From the NCBI GenBank assembly GCA_947371755.1, contig CANBQT010000002.1, forward strand, positions 62,001 through 126,000: a DNA stretch of 64,000 nucleotides. The letters run 5' to 3'. Shown here piece after piece: positions 36,043 to 44,367 of the stretch. The stretch comes from Chitinophagaceae bacterium. Lineage in GTDB: Bacteria; Bacteroidota; Bacteroidia; Chitinophagales; Chitinophagaceae. Every line of letters starts with the position of its first letter. Positions within the stretch are counted from its first letter, which is position 1. Below the pieces are notes generated by a model that did not search any database, was not told the DNA's origin, and saw nothing but the letters and a program-made list of their open reading frames with translations. A program made the position numbers and the translations under genes.

Positions 36043-39000
36043 ATGGCATTACCTTATTTAGTCAAACATATCTACAATAGCGGAACTGAAGAAGTCATTC
36101 GCAGGGGCAAAAAAATTCATGCCCTGGGCAATGTAGAATTATTGGAATACGACGACCTAATGGGTACTGTGGTATTTCGTGTAAAGGATGACGGTTATTC
36201 TACTTATTATAAAGTACATATCACACAATTTAAGGATCCCAAAACTTTATCACTACGCTGTACTTGTCCATATAATCTTTCTGAGATTTGCCGACACAAA
36301 GCTGGTGCACTCTTTCATTTACAAGACCTTCTTGATAAAAATTTATTGGGTGATAAAGAAACTGTATACGACCAAAAGCATACGGTTGTTAAGATGAAAC
36401 AACTTGATCTTAAATTGATCAGGCTACTAACAAGAAAAGAAAGTTTTGAGACAGCCGAAAACTATTTAAGAAGTACACGTGCTACTATTCAAGAAGCGAA
36501 AGATGAAAGAGTATTAGCCACATTAGAATTTGAAGGAGAAATCTTTAAGATTTTAATACAAAAGAACGAAGAGCGAAATTTCGACACTAGTTGTAATTGC
36601 CAAAGTGATATTGAACACCCTTTATGTATCCATAAATGTGTTGTATTACTTCAACTACTTCAGAACTATGGACCAAACTATTTCGATAGTATTCGTAATT
36701 GGGATAAAGAAAAAAATAAACTACTTGCACTTTATGGTTATTCTTTAACTGATGATCTACATGGCAAATTTGAATTTACATATACCGACAATAAACCCTT
36801 CCTAAGGGTATTGGATACAACCATTAAAAGAGTTACATCAAATGCAGGAGCAGAATTAAGACCCAAACCTGTTGAAGCAACTATTAACCAGTTTGAATTT
36901 AAATCAGACCCTGATCAAAACACGATTCTTAAACTTGGAGTTGTTATAACAAGCAACGATATAAGTTACCCTTACGTTTCGCTGGAAGCCATTCAGGGAG
37001 AAGCAGATGAAACCAATACAAAATATGTTTCTAAAACTTCGAAGATTGATCTTACAAAATTTGTAAATACAGAAGTATTCAGCGAAGACGACAAAATGTT
37101 GTTACAGCAATTGAGAAAACTGATGGGTGGTGAAGTGAATCGTTATTTAAATCGCAATTCACCATTTAGTGGTATCTGGGAAAATATCATTCAACAACAT
37201 AATGATGAATTACCTGAAGAAACCAGGCATCTGATCAATGAATACCTTCATCCCAAAATAAAGAAGTTATTTTTAGAATTAGCTGAGAGTAATTTTGTTT
37301 TTTATCTGCCTTCCAAAAAAACTTTCACCACACAGAATTTAATAGAAGCAGAATTCAGTGCGCAATTTATTAGTCCTGAATTTGAAGTGAGTTATGCTAA
37401 CGGTTTTTATTCGATAGACTGTAGAATTAAATTACCATTAGCCGATCTGAATATTTCTGAAAATGAAACAGATTCCGCTTTATTATTTCAATATCATAAC
37501 CAATTTTATACCTGGCAAAAGCCAGAGGATATTGTTCAGGTAGAAAAATTCTTACCCTCCGGTAAAATAGCCATCTCAGCAGAGGACTGGAATTCTGAAT
37601 TGCTTAAATATGTAATGCCGCTTTCTAAAGAATATTATGTTCATTTTACAAATGTTCAGAAGGAAGAAATAAAAGACATAAAGCCCGACTGGAAAATACA
37701 GTTAAAGGAAAAAGGTGATTATCTATTATTTCAACCAATTTTCATTTATAGAGGTTACGAAGTAAGGCCCACAGATAAAGAAAAAATCATACTGCCTGTT
37801 GAAGATAAAATTCTGATCATCCAAAGAAACCTGGAAGCAGAAAAGGAAATGATGCTTCGTATCGAATCCTTGCATTCTCAATTCATACATCCTACTGATA
37901 GTAATTCTCTTGCTTTGAAAGGCTCTGATGTATTAAAGAATAACTGGTTTTTCCTTTTTGTAGATGCTACAAAAGAAATGAATATTCCAGTTTTGGGGTT
38001 TGAGGCACTGAAAAATTTCCGATTTAATACAGCCAAACCATCTACCCAGATCTTTATCAGTAGCAATACAGATTGGTTCGATGCTAAAATTCAAATCAAT
38101 TTTGGCGAACAAAAAGTTACTGTTGAAGATGTTAAAAAAGCACTCACCAATAAACAACAATTTGTTCAATTGGGTGATGGCACTTTAGGTATTCTGCCCG
38201 AAGAATGGATAAAAAAATATGCACTACTATTCAGAGTAGGAGATGGTAAACAAGGCAATATCAAATTAAGCAAATACCACTTCAGTGTTATTGAAGAGCT
38301 TTATTTACAGAGGGATGAAGAAGAACTTTTCTTTCAGCTTGAAGAAAAATATGAACGATTAAAAGAAAATCATTCAATCAAAGCCATACCTGCTCCCGAA
38401 CATCTTAGAAATATTCTGCGTCCTTATCAGGAAAGCGGTTTCCAATGGTTGAACTATTTACGAGAAGTTCAATGGGGCGGCATCCTAGCTGATGATATGG
38501 GACTTGGCAAGACCATTCAGGCACTTAGTTTTCTGCATCATTTGAAAAAAGAAACAGGAAGCCTGAAGGCATTGGTTGTTTGTCCTACTACCCTAATGTA
38601 TAATTGGCAGAATGAGATAAAAAAATTCACCCCAGAGCTTAGTTTTTATATGCATCATGGTGGAACACGATCAAGGGGCAGTTTGAGCGACTCGAATATT
38701 GATGTGATCATAACAACCTATGGTACTCTTAGAAGTGATATCAAGCAATTTGTAGAAGTAAATTTTGATTATGTAATTCTTGATGAAAGTCAGGCTATCA
38801 AGAACCCCTCAAGCAAAGTAACCAAGGCTGCCGGTTTGTTGCGAGCAAAGAATCGTTTATGCCTGAGTGGTACTCCTTTACAGAATAATACATTCGACAT
38901 ATTTGCTCAGATGAATTTCTTAAACCCCGGGATGTTAGGGTCAATGGAATTCTTCAAACATGAATTCTCAATGCCAATTGATAAATTCGGAGAGAAAGAG

Positions 39001-39804
39001 CAAAAAGACCATTTAAGAAAATTACTCTATCCCTTCATATTAAGAAGAACCAAAGAACAAGTAGCAAAAGACCTACCTGAAAAGCAAGAGATGGTTTTAT
39101 TCTGTGAGATGGGAGACGAACAACGTAAAATCTATGATGCTTATAGAAATGATTATCGCGATAAAATTTTAGGAGTTGTTGAAAATCAAGGAATTCAAAA
39201 ATCACAATTAACCATTCTGCAGGGATTAATGAAATTGCGTCAGATCTGTGATAGTCCCGCAATTGTAAAAGAAGCTGAACGTTTCCCTAATGTATCGGTT
39301 AAATTGGAGGAAATAGGTAGAGAGATCACTGAAAACATTAGTAATCATAAAGCTTTGATTTTCTCCCAGTTCTTAGGAATGCTTTCCTTGATAAAAGATA
39401 AAATGAGAGAGTTGGAAGTTGACTTTGAATACTTCGACGGCAGTAGTACTATTAATGAAAGAGAAGCTGCGATTCAGAGGTTCCAAAACGACGATTCATG
39501 TAGGGTTTTCTTAATCTCATTAAAAGCCGGGGGCGTGGGCTTGAACTTAACAGCAGCAGATTATGTGTACATTGTTGACCCATGGTGGAATCCCGCAGTT
39601 GAACAACAAGCGATTGATAGAACGCATAGAATAGGTCAGACAAAAAATATTTTTGCTTACCGAATGATCTGTACTGATACTGTGGAAGATAAGATCTTAA
39701 AATTACAAGAGCGAAAACGCAATCTGGCAAAAGACCTTATAACAGACGACGAAGGATTTATTAAAACACTTACAAAAGAAGATGTAGAATATTTATTCAG
39801 CTAA
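36043..39804 (+). CDS. SWIM zinc-finger SNF2-family helicase
   Basis: 1253 residues from ATG 36043 (ATG 36013 is also possible). A SWIM CxC...CxH finger (LRCTCPYNLSEICRHKAG) near residue 75 is followed by a second, less regular one (TSCNCQSDIEHPLCIHKC). A long central region without motifs leads to the SNF2 ATPase: ILADDMGLGKTIQALSFL (about 815), box II VILDESQAIKNP, SGTPLQNN, and the C-terminal lobe FSQFLG, SLKAGGVGLNLTAADYV, and DRTHRIGQ. SNF2/Swi2 ATPases translocate on double-stranded DNA; the bacterial role is unclear. Monocistronic, ending at a strong terminator. Confidence 0.92.
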   Translation: MALPYLVKHIYNSGTEEVIRRGKKIHALGNVELLEYDDLMGTVVFRVKDDGYSTYYKVHITQFKDPKTLSLRCTCPYNLSEICRHKAGALFHLQDLLDKNLLGDKETVYDQKHTVVKMKQLDLKLIRLLTRKESFETAENYLRSTRATIQEAKDERVLATLEFEGEIFKILIQKNEERNFDTSCNCQSDIEHPLCIHKCVVLLQLLQNYGPNYFDSIRNWDKEKNKLLALYGYSLTDDLHGKFEFTYTDNKPFLRVLDTTIKRVTSNAGAELRPKPVEATINQFEFKSDPDQNTILKLGVVITSNDISYPYVSLEAIQGEADETNTKYVSKTSKIDLTKFVNTEVFSEDDKMLLQQLRKLMGGEVNRYLNRNSPFSGIWENIIQQHNDELPEETRHLINEYLHPKIKKLFLELAESNFVFYLPSKKTFTTQNLIEAEFSAQFISPEFEVSYANGFYSIDCRIKLPLADLNISENETDSALLFQYHNQFYTWQKPEDIVQVEKFLPSGKIAISAEDWNSELLKYVMPLSKEYYVHFTNVQKEEIKDIKPDWKIQLKEKGDYLLFQPIFIYRGYEVRPTDKEKIILPVEDKILIIQRNLEAEKEMMLRIESLHSQFIHPTDSNSLALKGSDVLKNNWFFLFVDATKEMNIPVLGFEALKNFRFNTAKPSTQIFISSNTDWFDAKIQINFGEQKVTVEDVKKALTNKQQFVQLGDGTLGILPEEWIKKYALLFRVGDGKQGNIKLSKYHFSVIEELYLQRDEEELFFQLEEKYERLKENHSIKAIPAPEHLRNILRPYQESGFQWLNYLREVQWGGILADDMGLGKTIQALSFLHHLKKETGSLKALVVCPTTLMYNWQNEIKKFTPELSFYMHHGGTRSRGSLSDSNIDVIITTYGTLRSDIKQFVEVNFDYVILDESQAIKNPSSKVTKAAGLLRAKNRLCLSGTPLQNNTFDIFAQMNFLNPGMLGSMEFFKHEFSMPIDKFGEKEQKDHLRKLLYPFILRRTKEQVAKDLPEKQEMVLFCEMGDEQRKIYDAYRNDYRDKILGVVENQGIQKSQLTILQGLMKLRQICDSPAIVKEAERFPNVSVKLEEIGREITENISNHKALIFSQFLGMLSLIKDKMRELEVDFEYFDGSSTINEREAAIQRFQNDDSCRVFLISLKAGGVGLNLTAADYVYIVDPWWNPAVEQQAIDRTHRIGQTKNIFAYRMICTDTVEDKILKLQERKRNLAKDLITDDEGFIKTLTKEDVEYLFS

Positions 39805-39813
39805 CACTTTCCC

Positions 39814-39858
39814 AAAAAAACCGTCTCATTCGAATGATCGAAATGAGACGGTTTTTTT
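39814..39858. terminator. Bidirectional intrinsic terminator
   Basis: 17-bp perfect stem: seven A then CCGTCTCATT, pairing with AATGAGACGG then seven T, over an 11-nt loop. It separates the convergent helicase and YHS-like lipoprotein genes. Confidence 0.93.
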
Positions 39859-39873
39859 GATAGTTTCTATCAA

Positions 39874-40182
39874 TTATTTTTTAAATTCCACAGAAGCGAA
39901 ACTCTTTTCCGCATCTTTTAAGAACGACTCTTTACATTCAGTTGAACAAAATCCTAAAACTTTATTCTTAAAATGCAATGTATCAGATACACCTGCCGTA
40001 GTTGGCATTCCACATGAAGGGTCTTTTTTATTATCAATTAAGGCCTGGTCGTACGATTTTGTTGAATCAGCAGGCATAATTGCAGTTGCAGCTGGTGCAG
40101 GTGTTTTTTCTTTATTTGAATCAGAATTACAAGCAGATAAAAATGCGATACTAATTAATAAAAGTTTGAAGTTAGTAGACAT
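39874..40182 (-). CDS. YHS/TRASH-like metal-binding lipoprotein
   Basis: 102 residues from the ATG at 40182, which gives a clean lipoprotein signal (MSTNFKLLLISIAFLSAC). An upstream in-frame ATG would only add a non-signal stretch. After an Ala/Pro/Lys linker comes a compact domain DPSCGMPTTAGVSDTLHFKNKVLGFCSTECKESFLKD. Its Cys-Gly-Met, FCS and ECK spacing is that of YHS/TRASH-type metal-binding domains, which bind copper or other soft metals. It is probably periplasmic or surface exposed. The metal and partners are unknown. Confidence 0.78.
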   Translation of the reverse strand: MSTNFKLLLISIAFLSACNSDSNKEKTPAPAATAIMPADSTKSYDQALIDNKKDPSCGMPTTAGVSDTLHFKNKVLGFCSTECKESFLKDAEKSFASVEFKK

Positions 40183-40425
40183 GGTCAAAGATTTGTGTGA
40201 TTGAATTAACATCAAACATAACTAAAATTCAAAGCTTTTTTAATATTTGAATCCTCTCTTTTTACCACCCATCCTTTTTTAGATTGAAGGTGGTTATTTG
40301 CCCTGCCTAGACTTTACAACTGTTCACCGATTTAATTAAACCTGTTCCACAATGTACTACTAGCTTGCATTAAGTTTTGCAATTCTAATGCATTTGAATT
40401 AGTTTATATTTTATTTAGGAACAAA

Positions 40426-43257
40426 ATGAGTATACGTAATTTTTTCATATTCATACTGATAGCTCTCTTTTCACTATCTGCCAATTCACAAACCGTGGGT
40501 TCTGTTAGAGGTAAGTTAGTCGACTCTCTTTCAAAACAAACTTTAAAGGATGCCACAGTTACAGTTATGGATGCGAAGGATTCTACACTTGAAGTATTCG
40601 GTCTTGCAAAAACAGATGGCATTTTTGAATTAAAAAACCTCTCTTTAAAGCCTTTGATTCTTCAAATAAGTTTTCAAAGTTATGAGCCGTACAGTATAGC
40701 AATTTCCCCTTCTAAATCGAATCCTGACATCAATATAGGCACTATTTATTTACTGGCTAAGTCGCATGATCTAGGAAATGTTACTGTTACTCAATCTCCC
40801 ATCATTATAAAAAAGGATACCATTGAATTCAATGCTTCCAGTTTTAAAACAAAACCAAATGCGGTAGCTGAAGACCTTTTAAAAAAACTACCCGGACTTG
40901 AAGTAGATAAGGACGGAGGAATAAAAGCACAAGGCGAAACTGTTCAAAGGGTTTTAGTTGATGGAAAAAGATTCTTTGGAGACGACCCTAAACTGGCAAC
41001 AAAAAATTTGCCCCCTGATGTAATCGATAAAATTCAAGTATATGATGCACTGAGCGACCAAAGTACATTCACGGGATTCGATGATGGAAATAGGGTTAAG
41101 ACAATAAACATTACTACTAGAAAAGATAAGCGCAAGGGCTATTTTGGGAAACTTTCTCTAGGAGGCGGAAGTACTGGTGATGAAGGAGTGTATGATAATA
41201 ATCTAAACATCAGCAAATATGATGGAGACAGACAAATTACACTGATTGGACAAGGGAACAACGTGAATAAGCAAAATTTCACCGGGCAGAATTTATTCGG
41301 TGGTGGCGGGGGAAATAGAGGCGGGGGAAATAATAACACAGGAGCCACAACTGGAAGCAGTGGCATCATTAATACCTGGGCTGCAGGATTAAACTATCGC
41401 GATAACTGGGGTAAAAAAACGCAGGCTTCCGGTAGTTATTTCTTTAACGACCAACATACTTATACGAATCAAAAGAGCTATACTGAAACTTTAGTAAGTG
41501 GAAACCCAGACTCTTCGAATTTGAGTAATAATATTATATCCGGGATCAAGCATAATCAAAACAATCGTGTGAATTTTAATATAGAAACACAGTTCGATAG
41601 TAGCAATAGCATGATACTGCGCCCTAATATTAGTTTCCAGCATACCGATAATGATAACAATACACAATCTGAAAGTACAAAGGGAAAAGTAAACCTGAAT
41701 AATTCTGCAGCACATAGCTCCTCCTTAAATGATGGCTACAATGGCTCATTGGATGCAACTTACCGACATCGTTTTGCTAAGAAAGGTAGAACCTATTCAG
41801 TTGGTGTTGTAATTGGTGGCTCTACTAATGATGGAAGGGGAACCAACAATTCCATCAATCAATATTTTACTCAAAACAGAGTAGATACTATCAATCAAAT
41901 AAACAATAGCAATGCAAATGGGAAAAATATGAGTACAACCCTTTCTTATACTGAGCCAGTGGGAAAGGGTCAACTGATTGAGCTGAACTATACCTATTCG
42001 TATAGCGATAACACGAATGGAAAAAATACATACGGATTTAATAAGCTTACTAGTCAATACGACATTGTTGTACCAAATTTGAGTAACACTTTTGAAAATG
42101 TCTATAGTTCCAACAGAGGAACTTTGAGTTATCGTATTCAAAACAAATTGATGAATCTGAGTATCGGTTCTGGTGTTCAGCTGGGCGATCTTTCAAGCAA
42201 TAACTTAACAAAAGATAGTGCCATCAAACAACATTATGTAAACTTCTACCCTACTGCAACTTTTAGATACGACTTTACAAAAACCAAAAATCTTAGAATT
42301 AATTATTCTGGTCGCACATCACAGCCAAGTGCTACTCAATTGCAACCAGTAGCAGACAATACCAACCCATTGAATATTGTTTTAGGTAACCCAAATTTAA
42401 AACAACAGTTTACGCATAGCATGCGCATGATGTATTCTTCATTTGATGTATTTACTCAAAGAGTCTTTTTTGCAACCATCAATGCAAGTGCCACTCAACA
42501 TGACATTCAAAACTCAGTAATCATTCAACCCAATGGTGCTCAGATTACACAGCCTATAAACTTAGATGGCACTTATAGTGCATCTGGTTACTTCAACTAT
42601 GGTTTTCCCATAAAGAAACCTAAAAGCAATATGAGCTTTACAGGTAATTTATCCTACACGCAAAGTCAAAATCTGATCAATTTAAAAAGTAACTATACAA
42701 AAAATACTATGGCTGGTGGAATGGTAAAATGGACGACGAATTTGAAAGATAATTTTGATATGAATTTCTCCTCTAACTCTTCTTTCAACTTTGCTAGATA
42801 TTCTTTGCAACAACAACAAAATGCAGATTATTTTACTCAGACATTCACCACTGAATCCACCTACTATACTAAAAGTGGATGGGTTCTAGCATCTGATTTC
42901 GACTATATCATTAACACAGGACAAAGTGCTGGATATAACACTAGTATCCCATTATGGAATGCTAGTCTGTCAAAACAATTGTTCAAGAAAAAAGAAGGCG
43001 AGATCAAATTCTATCTATTCGACCTCTTAAATCAAAATGTGAGCATTCGCAGAACTGTTTCAGGCAATATGATTCAGGATATTCAAACAGAGGTTTTGAA
43101 AAGATACTTTATGATCAGTTTTACTTATAATCTCAGAAGATTTGGAGCTAATGGGCAGATGCAAAGAGGTAATAATCCCATGAATAATATGATGAGAATG
43201 GGTGGAGATCGAGGTCCTGGTGAGATGCGCGTCTTTAAAGGAGATCGAGGGGAATAA
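40426..43257 (+). CDS. TonB-receptor-like outer membrane beta-barrel protein (OMP_b-brl family)
   Basis: 943 residues. A signal peptide (FFIFILIALFSLSANSQ) leads to a regulatory-like Ig domain (residues about 25-110). The plug-like part AVAEDLLKKLPGLEVDKDGG, RVLVDGKRFFGDDPKLATKN matches 25158-27965 almost word for word. An Asn/Ser-rich barrel follows, with a Gly-rich insertion (FGGGGGNRGGGNNNTGATTG) near residue 290. The tail is Met/Gly/Arg-rich (RGPGEMRVF), an unusual C-terminus for a barrel that normally ends in Phe. The ligand is unknown. Confidence 0.88.
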   Translation: MSIRNFFIFILIALFSLSANSQTVGSVRGKLVDSLSKQTLKDATVTVMDAKDSTLEVFGLAKTDGIFELKNLSLKPLILQISFQSYEPYSIAISPSKSNPDINIGTIYLLAKSHDLGNVTVTQSPIIIKKDTIEFNASSFKTKPNAVAEDLLKKLPGLEVDKDGGIKAQGETVQRVLVDGKRFFGDDPKLATKNLPPDVIDKIQVYDALSDQSTFTGFDDGNRVKTINITTRKDKRKGYFGKLSLGGGSTGDEGVYDNNLNISKYDGDRQITLIGQGNNVNKQNFTGQNLFGGGGGNRGGGNNNTGATTGSSGIINTWAAGLNYRDNWGKKTQASGSYFFNDQHTYTNQKSYTETLVSGNPDSSNLSNNIISGIKHNQNNRVNFNIETQFDSSNSMILRPNISFQHTDNDNNTQSESTKGKVNLNNSAAHSSSLNDGYNGSLDATYRHRFAKKGRTYSVGVVIGGSTNDGRGTNNSINQYFTQNRVDTINQINNSNANGKNMSTTLSYTEPVGKGQLIELNYTYSYSDNTNGKNTYGFNKLTSQYDIVVPNLSNTFENVYSSNRGTLSYRIQNKLMNLSIGSGVQLGDLSSNNLTKDSAIKQHYVNFYPTATFRYDFTKTKNLRINYSGRTSQPSATQLQPVADNTNPLNIVLGNPNLKQQFTHSMRMMYSSFDVFTQRVFFATINASATQHDIQNSVIIQPNGAQITQPINLDGTYSASGYFNYGFPIKKPKSNMSFTGNLSYTQSQNLINLKSNYTKNTMAGGMVKWTTNLKDNFDMNFSSNSSFNFARYSLQQQQNADYFTQTFTTESTYYTKSGWVLASDFDYIINTGQSAGYNTSIPLWNASLSKQLFKKKEGEIKFYLFDLLNQNVSIRRTVSGNMIQDIQTEVLKRYFMISFTYNLRRFGANGQMQRGNNPMNNMMRMGGDRGPGEMRVFKGDRGE

Positions 43258-43376
43258 TGAGATTTTTGAATTGAGTGAACCGCAAACTTTAATTTGCTAT
43301 TGCATTTTACTAACGGATGTTAGGCCGATATTTGAAATTTTCACAAATAATTGAACCGTATTCTCTCAAATTTTTA

Positions 43377-43384
43377 TACTTTTG
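43377..43384 (+). promoter_or_regulatory. Probable promoter (-7 element) of the arginine operon
   Basis: TACTTTTG is a perfect TAnnTTTG. A TTG lies 23 nt upstream (43351-43353), a slightly long spacer. Transcription from about 43390 would give a 230-nt leader before the first structural gene. Between the outer-membrane gene (ends 43257) and this promoter only a weak hairpin (GCAAA/TTTGC, 43282-43297) is seen. Confidence 0.55.
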
Positions 43385-43389
43385 AGCCC

Positions 43390-43621
43390 TCAAAGAAAAA
43401 TCAGTTAACATTGAAGCAGTTATTTACCTCTTTTAAACCTTTGCAATTGTCTGCATCTTTACCGATGCTTACAACGAAGGCTGCTATCAATTGTTCACCG
43501 CGACCTCGACGCGGTTTCTGATAGGACGAGCAACTGGCACTTGCCCCTATCAGTGGAAAATCCCCAAAAACACATTCTACACTATACGTGTTTTCTGTTT
43601 ACAATTATAACTTTATCAAAG
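43390..43621 (+). promoter_or_regulatory. Structured leader of the arginine operon (candidate attenuator)
   Basis: This 230-nt stretch contains, in order: hairpin GCATC/GATGC (43453-43468) covering the leader-peptide ATG; the 18-codon leader peptide; hairpin ACCGCG/CGCGGT (43497-43515) made from its Pro-Arg codons; and hairpin CTGATAGG/CCTATCAG (43518-43553) starting at its stop codon. The segment TGATAG (43519-43524) can pair instead with CTATCA at 43484-43489 inside the peptide. A weak AAAACAC/GTGTTTT stem (43567-43594) follows. No strong T-tailed terminator is visible, so control could be translational or Rho-dependent. Confidence 0.6.
43465..43521 (+). CDS. Arginine-rich leader peptide of the arg operon
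   Basis: An 18-residue ORF, MLTTKAAINCSPRPRRGF, starts with ATG and ends with TGA at 43519-43521. Three of its last six codons encode Arg (CGA, CGA, CGC), two of them adjacent and all flanked by Pro, just before the stop. It sits about 75 nt into the transcript of the arginine biosynthesis operon and 100 nt before its first gene. That is exactly the layout of ribosome-stalling leader peptides of amino-acid attenuators. The coding function has not been tested; it is inferred from content and position. Confidence 0.6.
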   Translation: MLTTKAAINCSPRPRRGF

Positions 43622-44338
43622 TTGGAAACCAAGGAAATCATTGTCAGGGTAGCTACTCACCTTGATACACATTTTGCACAACGCATCACTGATGAAATGG
43701 AATCATCAGCCAAGGCTAGAGGCACAGGTATTGCAAAGAGATCACCTGAATATGTCGCAGCTAAAATGTTAGATGGCAAAGCCGTCATTGCAGTAACTAG
43801 ATTGGGGCAATGGGTTGGGTTTTGTTACATTGAAGCATGGGGGCATGGAAAATTTGTAGCTAATAGTGGGTTGATTGTTTCTCCGGAATACCGCAAGAGC
43901 GGCGTTGCTAAGACTATTAAAAATAGAATTTTTGATTTATCAAGAATCATGTATCCAGAATCAAAAATATTTGGACTAACAACTGGACTTGCTGTCATGA
44001 AAATCAATAGCGATTTAGGATACGAGCCTGTAACTTATAGTGAACTAACGGATGATGAGGAATTCTGGGCTGGCTGTAAAAGTTGTGTGAACTATGATAT
44101 CCTTATGAGTAAGGATCGTAAAAACTGTATGTGTACAGCAATGTTGTATGATCCTGCAGATCATTTTAAGCCAGAAGAAACTGCAGAAGAATTCAAACAA
44201 AATTCAAAATTATACGAACGTTTTATGAAAATAAAACAAAGTAAACTGTTGGGCATATTCAGAAAGAAAGAAGTAGGAAAAGGAGGTGGAAGCAGCATCA
44301 AACAAAAATCATTCTTCCACAATCTCTTTAGCTTTTAA
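43622..44338 (+). CDS. GNAT-family N-acyltransferase of the arginine cluster (argA-like)
   Basis: 238 residues from the TTG at 43622; no ATG gives a sensible N-terminus, and upstream TTG/GTG codons fall inside the leader hairpin. IEAWGHGKFVANSGLIVSPEYRKSGVAKTIKNRIF is the acetyl-CoA-binding motif A region, followed by FGLTTGLAVMKINSDLGYEPVTYSEL. A four-cysteine cluster follows (Cys152, Cys155, Cys169, Cys171; GCKSCVNY and KNCMCTAML). As first gene of a complete arg operon without argJ or classical argA, it is the likely N-acylglutamate synthase; the acyl donor (acetyl- or succinyl-CoA) is not fixed by sequence. Confidence 0.82.
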   Translation: METKEIIVRVATHLDTHFAQRITDEMESSAKARGTGIAKRSPEYVAAKMLDGKAVIAVTRLGQWVGFCYIEAWGHGKFVANSGLIVSPEYRKSGVAKTIKNRIFDLSRIMYPESKIFGLTTGLAVMKINSDLGYEPVTYSELTDDEEFWAGCKSCVNYDILMSKDRKNCMCTAMLYDPADHFKPEETAEEFKQNSKLYERFMKIKQSKLLGIFRKKEVGKGGGSSIKQKSFFHNLFSF

Positions 44339-44367
44339 ATTTTCTTTTACTTTTTAATTTTTCAAAT

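Noticed and set aside
43541..43621. Extended N-terminus of the argA-like GNAT from a TTG at 43541
   Set aside because: The 27 additional residues lie in the leader hairpin, are unlike GNAT N-termini, and would start inside a stem; the frame is open only by chance.
43385..43621. A known riboswitch (for example a guanidine type, because of GGACGAG) in the arg leader
   Set aside because: I could not match the full conserved cores of any riboswitch class I know; the Arg-coding ORF explains the location better.
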